DNA of 64,000 nucleotides from Dactylis glomerata (lineage: Eukaryota; Streptophyta; Magnoliopsida; Poales; Poaceae): positions 3,366,191-3,430,190 of the forward strand of contig QXEO01000339.1 of the NCBI GenBank assembly GCA_007115705.1, written 5' to 3'. Shown here piece by piece: positions 55,658-64,000 of the stretch. The translations under genes and the position numbers were made by a program. The notes beneath the pieces were generated by a model. The model saw only the letters and a program-made list of their open reading frames with translations, did no database searches and was not told the DNA's origin. The stretch's first letter is position 1; every line of letters starts with the position of its first letter.

Positions 55658-58189
55658 CCCCTCTGTCGCCTCCCTCGACCCCCTTTTCTCCTCTCTCACA
55701 AAAATCGTCTCGAGCCGACACAATTCATCGTCGGAGATCCACCGGACCTGCGAGCTACCCTGGCCAAATCCGACGCCGTCGGTGAGCCCCTACTCTCTCT
55801 TCTGCTCCTAACCTTCCTCTTTTGACTCTGCGCATCTCCCCAACCTTTTCTCTTCGTCTATCCTGCAGTGGATCAAGCGCATCACCCAGACCCGAAGCAC
55901 ATCTCCACCCGCGCCCCTCCAGCCGCCTCCCCCTCCCTCATCTGGATGCAATCGAGGAAGACGTTCACGCTCTCGAGGTCACCTCGTACTCCCGCATATC
56001 GTCGTAGCCTCGCCGTCGCTCAGAAGCCACTGGAAAGCCGCTGGAGTTAGCCACCTACACGCCCTCACCGGAGAATCTCTCGCCAGAACCCTAACAGGTG
56101 ACATCTCCCTCTCCTTTTCAATCTGAACCGTCTGATCTAGATCGCCTAGCCCAGAAAAGTTCACTTAAGTGAACCGGTACTGGACGATCTAGGACGTCCA
56201 GATCTCATGAGATCTGACGGCCCTCGACCCCGATCCGCACGAATCGGTATCCTCGAATTAAAACACGCCACATGTCAGCCTCCAGATCTAACTCAATTCA
56301 AATTAGAACTTTGAATCTGATTTTAGCTAGATCTTTGAAAAATCATATCTTTCGAACCATGAGTCCAAAAATCACAAATAATATGTCATTGGAAAGCTAG
56401 AAACATGTAGAATCTAATAGTGCCATAATATCACATAGCTTCAGTAACCAATTTGAATCCATTTTCAAATTGAATCAAACATATCTGTTAGATTGTTTAA
56501 TTCATAACTTTTGATCTAAGTGTCCAAAAATTATAAATTTGTAGTCTATAGAATCATCTAATCATGTAGAACATCATAGAATCAAGAAATTTCAAAGTTG
56601 ATATGTGCACACACTTTGTGCATTCAAATTTGTCCAAATCACTAATTTGATCATAATTTGAATTTTAAAATTTATTTTAGAATGAATCCAATTACATTAG
56701 CTTTTTTTCACTGCAAGCTATCCAGTAGAACCATCTCATAATTTTCTTGAACCACTTCATAATTATTCAAATTCAAATATGAGAATTTGAGTATTTCCTA
56801 TATATATTAATTATATTTCTTTATCAGCAATGCTTCTTCCTACACTAGTAAAATCCTATGATCTTAGTTAGCTATTAAAGCACATCTTGACACTACCTTG
56901 ACCTATATTATATCTACCTAAACCATTTTACCTAATTCATATTTATTCAAATTGCAGTTGTGCTACTTGAGTAAAATGTGAATTCATCTCAAACCTAGAT
57001 TCTATTTTTGCTAATGTGGTGTTGTTATAACCCATACCATAGTATGTGTTCATACACTATGTTGTTCAATGAATCCTTTGAACCATATTCTCGAATGCCA
57101 TCAACTTATATCCAATCCTTGTCCACTTAATCATAATTTCATGTATTGAACTATTCAATTTGCAAATGAGTTAATTGAGTATTCAATGCTTCATAAAATC
57201 TATACTCAAAGCCTAAGTGTAATGTATGCTATTTAAGAATAATTGTTGTCACACTTATTCAATAGTATTGCTATTGCACTATTTGACACTTGTGTGGATT
57301 AGTTCACATGAGTTATATCAAATTCATTCATGCTTTAATAAAGCATAAAGACTTCATCAATTATATTTTGCCTAATCCAATTCTTTCCAATCATATTGAA
57401 CTTTCCCAACTAAGCTCTCAAATTCATATCTCACCACTCATGATTCTTTTGCCATATCTCTCTTATCACAATATCTTAAGAAATCTAAATTGTTGAACAA
57501 TCACTTTTCAATTGTTTGTCTTGTTTGATTGTGTTTGTGTGTATGTTTATGGTATGTTATTTCTATGTTATAGTTTGTGCTAAGAGCTACGTGATTAGTT
57601 GAGAAGAGTGAAAGATCATATTCTTCAAAAAGGCAAGTGACACACATGCTCCCTACCTATTTTTATTATGCACTAGTCTCTTTTAGTAGTATGCATGATA
57701 GGTGGATCACTCAACTGCTTTATAAATTGCTAGATCCTAGTAGTGAGTAGCCAACCCCAAACCCTAGGATGCTAAAAGTACATGAATACTGATGCCATGC
57801 TATGATTATATGTTAAAGTTGTTTTGTGAATAAATTAACAACTTCAACTAAAATGAACTACCTAGGTGGATTGGTTTGTGATGGAAAGTGAAGTAGGTGG
57901 GTCCTGGGCCACATGCTTGTACAGATGTGTAGCTCAGGATGCTGCTCGGGACGGCCACTTAGGATTAAAGAGATTAATATGGCTTCCATGCTTAGATGTA
58001 CTTCCAGTGCAACCTTATGACAATACGGGCTCTGTCTTCACTGAGTAGGATTAAGGGTTCAGCCATGGGTACTGACAGAGGTGGTAGCATAATATAGGGG
58101 GCACGGTCAGATCTGTTTGGTTGAATGTTTTTTCTGAAAGGTCTTGTCTCATTTTATGTATGGGCGTAAAATGAGTCTTAAGGTGAAAG

Positions 58190-58252
58190 TGCACAACCCT
58201 TGCAAGGTGTCTAAAATCTAATTAATTAGCTGTGTCCTCGGAATGGACATTT
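58190..58252 (+). promoter_or_regulatory. Three consecutive small hairpins in the second gypsy LTR
   Basis: GTGCACAAC, then CCTTGCAAGG (58198-58207), CTAATTAATTAG (58218-58229) and GTCCTCGGAATGGAC. These are in the same order and context as at 36415-36476 and 47043-47100, with different stem bases that still pair. Confidence 0.6.
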
Positions 58253-59259
58253 TAGTCTCTAGCCATGGAATGTTCGGAAGAATCTCATCACTATTTCTGA
58301 ATGCTTTAAAACTTGACTAGCAACTATCAGGAGAAGCTCAGGGCCATACACTCCGAGGGGTGGTGGTTTCTATACTTCAAACTTTATTGAGTTGCGCCCA
58401 GTGCTACATAACTTGCAACTATGTAGTGTTTGGGGGTTATCATGACCCTTATAAATTAAAATTTTGAGAAAAGGTTTTGCAAAGGAGTATAGGATAAAAT
58501 TGGCTTTATGCAAATTAGCCTATGAGATCCACAAGCCAAATGTCATGTAGTATAGTCTTTTCACAAATGCCACCAAAGATGTGTCATTTGCTAGTATGTT
58601 GTTGTACTGACCCCTTTGGGGCTGCATATTCAAACGTGCAGGTTTTATTCGGATGAGGAATAAGTAGTAGGATCTCGAGTCTACATTCCAACATGTCTGT
58701 CTGTGGCACGTGATGAAGATGGAGGCTCATTGCTACTATGCTTATGCTATGTACTCATCAGGTTGAAGACCTATGTAACTGGATTTACGTTGTAATATTT
58801 GATGCTATTGCAATGATTACTATATTTTGTACTGTGGTGCTATCTACTAATCTAGGGAATGGCACATATACACAGGAGTTCTGCCTTTAGCAAAAGGTAG
58901 GGCGCTACACGCACTCAACGCAATATGCGGTGGTTGGGATGGCGGTGGATCTTGAAAGTCATTTGAACCGACTGATGGGGTCGATGTTTCCAGCCTTGGA
59001 TCTTCCTCCGATGACGTTGGTGGCATTGCTATCGAAGGAGTGCCCCCGATCGCCAATGGTGTGTTCGGATCTACAACAAGCGTGGCTGATTTGATGATGG
59101 AGATCAGCTCAGCAGCTCCGTCGTCGTCCATGTGGAAGTTGAACAACCCAAGGGTCATATCGAAACCTCCAATTCTCACCGAAGTCGACCCTATCAAGCA
59201 TGAGATAGGATCGACAATGGTTGTTACTGAAGCGTCGACGGCGAACACCGAAGCGGATT

Positions 59260-60066
59260 ATCCGAGCCTCTCCTTCAGTATACTGAAACAGATAGACCAT
59301 TAGATCATTTCTTCTTACCTATGTCTAAGGAGGCTAATGAAGAGCTTGCTGATCTGCAGAGTGCAATTATCCGAGCCGACAGAGATATCACCTTGTCGGA
59401 TAAATGGAGCTATGTATGGGGACAGGAAAATTACAAGGTTCATAAATTCTATGAGTTTTATTTCTGAGATGTGACCCCAGACCCCTGCTTACCACTCATT
59501 TGAAAAACAAAATGTGTCATGAAGCAAAAGGTCTTTGCTTGGCTACTGGCTATTGACAGATTAAATACCAGAGATATGCTCTGCCGCTGCCAATTCCCCA
59601 TCCCTATTGATAAATGTGTCGTGTGCAACCAGTCAAGAGAGACCAAAGACCACTTGTTCTATGAGTGCGACTTGAGCAAGGCTTGTTGGTCCATTTTGGG
59701 AATTAATTGGGATTGTTCTTTGAATCTAAGTGACAGAATTAACATTGCTGCAAGTGTTTGGCCATGCCCCCTATTTTTGGAGTATGTCATCATAGGTGCA
59801 TGGAACATCTTGAAGCAAAGAAATAGAAAGTACTTTGATAACATCACTCCTATGACTCAGACCTGGCTAGCTAAGTTTTCTATAGATTCTGATTTACTAA
59901 GCTGTAGGGTCAATACGACCCTTAGAGATAGCATCAAAAGTTTTGTATCTAGTTTGAGAATTTGAGCCCTCAGGAGCCATGGCCTAACCATGGCATGATT
60001 GTGATATTTCCATCTTTTAAATATATAAGTAGTAGGAGCCTCTCCTGCTGTATTTAACCCTAAAAA
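59260..60066 (+). mobile_element. 5'-truncated LINE insertion, about 0.8 kb
   Basis: Flanked by a 16-bp target duplication (59244-59259 AACACCGAAGCGGATT; 60067-60082 AACACCGGAGCGGATT, one mismatch). It carries only the end of ORF2 with the RT zinc-binding domain, a 3' untranslated region with CTGTATTTAACCC, and a very short A-run. Removing it rejoins the gag frame of the host element, which confirms the borders. Confidence 0.9.
59263..59965 (+). pseudogene. LINE ORF2 C-terminus (zf-RVT domain)
   Basis: The frame runs from the truncation through KEANEELADLQSAIIRADRD and LSDKWSYVWGQENYKVHKFY. It then has two TGA codons, and is open from 59519: KQKVFAWLLAIDRLNTRDML, CVVCNQSRETKDHLFYECDL. The Cys-X2-Cys ... 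His-X4-Cys pattern is the zinc-binding region after the reverse transcriptase of plant L1-type LINEs. It ends SFVSSLRI. The RT and endonuclease are missing through 5' truncation. Confidence 0.88.
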
Positions 60067-60154
60067 AACACCGGAGCGGATTCGATGATGGTTGATGAAG
60101 CGGTGTTGACGATAGCCGGCAAAGTGATGCCGATGGTGTTTGGTGATGCAGCGT

Positions 60155-60255
60155 TGGTGTCAATGTCGATGGTTGGCGATGTGATGTCAATGTCGATGGT
60201 TCGCGAAGTGATGTCGATGTCGATGGTTGGCGAAGCAATGTCGATGGCTAGTGAA
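60155..60255 (-). repeat. 27-bp coding repeat in the third gypsy gag
   Basis: ATGTCGATGGTT recurs at 60163, 60190 and, slightly shifted, about 60213. In the minus-strand frame each unit gives TIDIDITSR/P. A decayed tandem repeat. Confidence 0.7.
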
Positions 60256-60371
60256 GCGATATGGATGGCAGTTGTTGGTGATGAGCCGTCGATCCTTGTC
60301 GATGCAGGCAGATCGGTGGTGGTTGGTGAAGGAGCCGGCGAATCCATAGATCCAGATCCCGTCATCCTCAT

Positions 60372-60384
60372 GGTCGGCGCCAAT
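60372..60384 (-). other. Primer-binding site of the third gypsy
   Basis: The minus strand reads ATTGGCGCCGACC directly after the LTR end CCTCGTCA. ATTGGCGCCG is the usual start after the LTR in Tat-type cereal gypsies. Confidence 0.6.
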
Positions 60385-60929
60385 TGACGAGGTTCAACCC
60401 CGGCAATGCCCATGCTCTAGGGCTTTCGAATCATGGAGCGCTTGTGGGATCCAGCAAACTCGACGGTGATCAGATGACACAGGGAACCACAGGTTTTACC
60501 CAGGTTCGGCCCCCTTGATGGGTAACGACCTACGTCCTGCTTGTCTGACTTTATTGATGGGGTGGTTACAATGGTGGTGTTTACAGCGAGGGCGTAGATT
60601 GGATCTAGCCGAAGGTGAGGAGCTCACGAGAATTCGAGCGCTCGGGTGGATGATGGTGGAAAGTTTCTATCTGTTACAGGATCTCCCTCCCAACCTTTTA
60701 TAAGCAAAGGTTGGGTCTCAGGATTGTCCTCCGCAGAAAGAACAGATAGAATCGGTTTGAATAAACCCTAATCAAGCCCTAATTCGACTTGGTCTCTTCG
60801 AGCCTTGCCTTGTACGTCAAGTCTCGCTCCTGGGCTGCACCAAGCTATCATGTTCCTGGGCCTTGCCATCCTTCCAGTAGATATCCTTCTTGGACCGAAG
60901 ACCAGGTAGGTGAATATCGAGGACCCACA
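60385..60929 (-). repeat. 5' LTR of the third gypsy (right edge approximate)
   Basis: The left edge is TG at 60385. The right edge is placed at CA 60928-60929, so the LTR would start TGTGGGTCCTCGATATTCAC. Minus-strand TATAAAA is at 60696-60702. There is no second copy in the window to confirm its length. Confidence 0.55.
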
Positions 60930-62340
60930 GGTCATTCCTTCGTTAGCAGTGGTTTGTAGAACAGCAGCAAGTTTCCCTTAAGTGAATCACCCAAGGTTTA
61001 TCGAACTCAGGGAGGTAGAGGTCAAAGATATCGCTCTCGAGCAACCCTGCAATTAAGATACAAGAAGTCTCTTGTGTCCCCAACACACCCAATACACTTG
61101 TCAGGTGTATATGTGCACTAGTTCGGCGAAGAGATAGTGAAATACAAGTAATATGGATGATTATAAGTGGTAATTGCAATCTGAAATAAACATGGCAGCA
61201 AGTAAACATGTAGCAGAACTGGTTGTAAATGGTGTTTCAATTCTTAGAAACAAGGCTAGGGATCATACTTTCACTAGTGCACACTCTCAACAATGATATC
61301 ATAATTGAATGCATAAATATCTTTTCTTCACTATGCTACTCTGAACTACTCTCTCGTTGGATAACAAACACCAATTCACCGTGTAGGGCTGTAAAAGCAC
61401 TCCTTAAAGTTTGCATTCCCCATCTAGTTAACCCCACACTGTCACCTTGAGCGCCCTAGATGGTTCCAGACAAACACCACAATTTCATAGAGACATCCAA
61501 CTCAAATTATAACTCATGATAAGTATTACTGTAATCTTTAGCCTAAGAGCCACACACAGTGCGCACACTATCACCTTCACACCGTGGGACAAGGTGTCTC
61601 CAGAGATCACATTAATAAAAGCACTTGAGTAGCATAATATATGTAGAGTAACATCTACTTATTCAACTAGATTACAAATCTCATGATCACATAATGATCA
61701 CACCATGGGAGAGAGAGATAAACCACATAGCTACCGGTAGAGCCCTCAGCCTTGGGGGAGAACTACTCCCTCCTCATCATGGGAGTCAGCAACGGCGATG
61801 AAGATGGCGGTGGAGTCAATGGAGATGGCTCTGGGGGCAATTCCCCGTCCCGACAGGGTGACAGAACATAGACTTCTGTCCCCCGAAACTTGTCTTCGAT
61901 GGCGGCGGTGTTGTAGAACTTTTCATGGATGGAGGCTCGGGTGTTTAGGGTTTTCCCGAGGATGTGAATTTATAGGCGGAAGGGCGAGGTCGGTGGGCGC
62001 CTGAGGGGCCCACACCATGGGGCAACGCGACCAGAGGGGAGGCTGTGCCACCACCAGGTGTGGCTGCCTCGTTGCCCTACTTCGTCTTCCCTTCAGACTC
62101 CGTGAACGTGTCAGCAAAATAGGAACTTTGCCTTTTTTGTCCAATTCCAAGAATATTGTCTTCAGTAATAATCGGAAATAGAAAAATAGCAAAAAATAGG
62201 AACTGGCACTATGGCATCTTGTTAATAGGTTAGTTCTAGAAAATGCATAAAAATGCCACAAAGTGTAAACAAAACATAAAGCAATTGGTGTAAAACAAGC
62301 ATGGAGCATCAAAAATTATAGATACATTTGCAATGTATCA
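60930..62340 (-). repeat. LTR of an Athila-type gypsy
   Basis: On the minus strand it begins TGATACATTGCAAATGTATC and TATAATTTTTGATGCTCCAT, the characteristic LTR start of Triticeae Athila-like families (Sabrina/Fatima type, from memory). The purine stretch AAGCTTGGGGATGC lies upstream, so this is the 3' LTR. TATAAAT is at 61968-61974. The sequence CCTTGGGTGATTCACTTAAG near the left end is typical of these LTRs. The left edge is uncertain. Confidence 0.75.
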
Positions 62341-64000
62341 GCATCCCCAAGCTTAACTCCTACTCGTCCTCGAGTAGGTAAGTGATAACAAAAAAAAAAT
62401 TGAGGTGACATGCAGCCAACACAATCTTGATCAAGTTATTGTAAAAGCATTGCAAGCTGAGATCAAAGTACTCTAAACATAGGCATAAAAGATATAATTC
62501 TAACAATAGAACTTAGCAACCATGTTACAACATGAAAAGCAACACAAACAAAAGATCATGAATAATAATGCATCGAAAGTTATTTGTTTGTTTTGAGCAT
62601 AGAGAAAGCATAGCAAAGTGGTATTCAGCTTGTCCTTCACGGAATAGCAAAACATAAATGCATAGGACACCTTCAAAGTTCAAAGGGTGACTAGATACAA
62701 ATAATTTGAGAACACGCAATACCATAATCATGAATCAGTCAATAATAAATTTTGGGACTATGCACATTATACTAAGAATGACAACTATGCTCTCTTAATT
62801 GGTGCATAAGGATAGAAGATGAAGACTCAACATAAAAGTAAAAGAACGGCCCTTCGCGGAGGGAACTAGGGATTAGCAAGTTTTATAAAGCTTTCAAAAA
62901 TTATGGTACTCATTAGATTTGAGCTCTCATTGCCCCTATCATTAGCATCTTGAATGGTTAAAGATAATGTGAGGGCAAATATGAGTTATATGCTTGAAAA
63001 ATCACAAGTTGAAAATCTCATGCCCCTTGAATACGAGTACCTAAACCTCATGCTACTCAACTTAGGTCCCAAATAAGTTCTTGTCATTGTAAGCATACAT
63101 GTATCATTGAGAACACCAACGGGGTACATCTTGCCCCATGATATAGGAGTTTTCCCATACCAAAATGACAAGACAAACAGACAATGAGCATCTCAGCAAT
63201 CCTTTTATTTACTATGGGCATAGTTTTTATTGAAGATGCTTCACAGAATGCTCACTATGGTATGCTGTAAATTTCCACCATGAGTGATGCATGGCTTGGG
63301 TTGGCGGCCCAGGCATTTCTCTAACACATATACAAACTCCATGAGCTTACAAGTTTCCATCTTATTTCACACAGCTAGGCATCCATAGACAAAAGAACAT
63401 GATATCAACTAAATAGGAATAAGTGCAATGTTGAAAGCGTGCCCCATGAAAGCATGGTTGTGCTAACTCCCAACTCACAATTTGCAAGCATATAATCTTC
63501 ATAAGATAGTCACAATGGTTCAATTTTATTAAGTGCAAGAAAGTAAATGTGCCATCAAGTTTGTGAGAGCTTTACTGACTAATTTTCTCATAACAAGCAT
63601 TTAATTTGGAAGATAGATAAAAACATGATGAATATACTTGGAATAGCAATGATGCTAATAGGTAGATATGGTGGACACATTGGCAAACTTTGGTTTTTTG
63701 GGAGTTGGATGCACGAGTAGAGCTCATACTCAGTATAGGTGAAGGCTAGCAAGAAACTGGGAGCGACCAACTAAGAGAGCAATAATGGCCATAATCATGC
63801 ATAGCGACAAAACATTATTAATCAAAGCATAAAGTGATATTACAAGTCAAAATATAAATGATCATAGAGGCTTGAGGTGACTGGTTCATAGTCATAACAT
63901 GGTGTGAGCATGCCCCAATTCAACCCAAATAAAGCATCAAAGGAGAATACCACAATATTATGCTTTTGTATGATAAAAACAATGCATGATTCTTTCAATG
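62341..64000 (-). mobile_element. Non-coding 3' interior of the Athila-type gypsy
   Basis: AT-rich sequence with no frame above about 73 codons on either strand and no domain. Athila-type elements carry a long untranslated stretch between pol and the 3' LTR, which fits. It begins with the ACTCGTCCTCGAGTAGG block next to the purine tract. The rest of the element lies beyond the window. Confidence 0.7.

Larger units (their letters stand above)
54850..58909 (+). repeat. 3' LTR of the second gypsy, 4.06 kb
   Basis: It starts TGTAACATCCCAAG after a purine tract and ends GGGCGCTACA. It has a TATATAAA box (55650-55657), a GC-rich leader with a GTGAG-type donor near 55780, long AT-rich intron-like sequence, and a GCAG acceptor near 58641. 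Hairpins at 58198-58250 parallel those of the other gypsy LTR. Its partner 5' LTR is not in the window, so no target duplication can be tested. Confidence 0.82.
58910..60370 (-). pseudogene. Gag N-terminus of a third gypsy, split by a LINE and cut by the second gypsy LTR
   Basis: A minus-strand frame beginning MRMTGSGSMDSPAPSP just after the primer site. It has low-complexity Thr/Ile/Asp repeats (TIDIDITSR type) up to TIIESAPVF, then the LINE. The same frame resumes beyond it (AVDASVTTIVDP, FDMTLGLFNFHMDDDGAAEL) and ends at the LTR edge at 58910. No catalytic domain remains. The position after the LTR and primer site marks it as gag; the low-complexity N-terminus fits Tat-type gypsy elements. 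That assignment is moderate. Confidence 0.6.

Noticed and set aside
55279..56164. Host gene exon suggested by a TATA box, leader and splice-like signals
   Set aside because: All lie within a 4.06-kb sequence bounded by TGTAACATCCC and GCTACA and preceded by a purine tract, so they are LTR features.

Overview
The window is plant DNA made entirely of nested transposable elements. The element types fit a large-genome Triticeae grass (wheat, barley, rye or Aegilops): copia elements with LTRs over 4 kb, gypsy elements with LTRs over 4 kb, an Athila-type gypsy and a 16-kb CACTA DNA transposon. I assigned no host gene, rRNA or tRNA gene. Family names are from recognition of motifs, not from a database search.

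Layout. Bases 1-304 are unassigned flank. Bases 305-54147 are a tandem copia array on the minus strand: LTR1 (305-4890), internal region A, LTR2 (27178-31596, shared), internal region B, and LTR3 (52861-54147, cut short). Internal A is split by a CACTA transposon (7899-24249) with a TCG target duplication. The CACTA carries a TNP2-type transposase, a second large ORF ending in a Ulp1-like domain, and a small ORF with an RNase H1-type hybrid-binding domain and a membrane tail. Inside the CACTA lie a gypsy deletion derivative (13991-17580, duplication AATTC) and a gypsy 3' scrap (about 12270-13270). Internal B is split by a complete chromodomain-type gypsy (32705-47998, duplication CCCAA).

Right side. 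Bases 54148-58909 are the 3' end and 4.06-kb LTR of another gypsy. Next, on the minus strand, comes the 5' end (LTR, primer site, gag start) of a third gypsy. Its gag is interrupted by a 5'-truncated LINE (59260-60066) with a 16-bp target duplication. The window ends in the LTR and non-coding 3' interior of an Athila-type element (about 60930-64000).

State of the genes. Almost every retrotransposon and transposase frame carries stops or frameshifts, and many stops look like C-to-T decay of CAG, CAA or CGA codons. Exceptions with open frames are the roughly 500-codon ORF inside copia LTR1 and the 83-codon hybrid-binding ORF of the CACTA.

Most worth a second look: the promoter-plus-ORF cassette inside the copia LTR; the small membrane-anchored hybrid-binding protein of the CACTA; a paired upstream module in front of both large CACTA genes; and three consecutive small hairpins whose stems change in step between two different gypsy LTR families.
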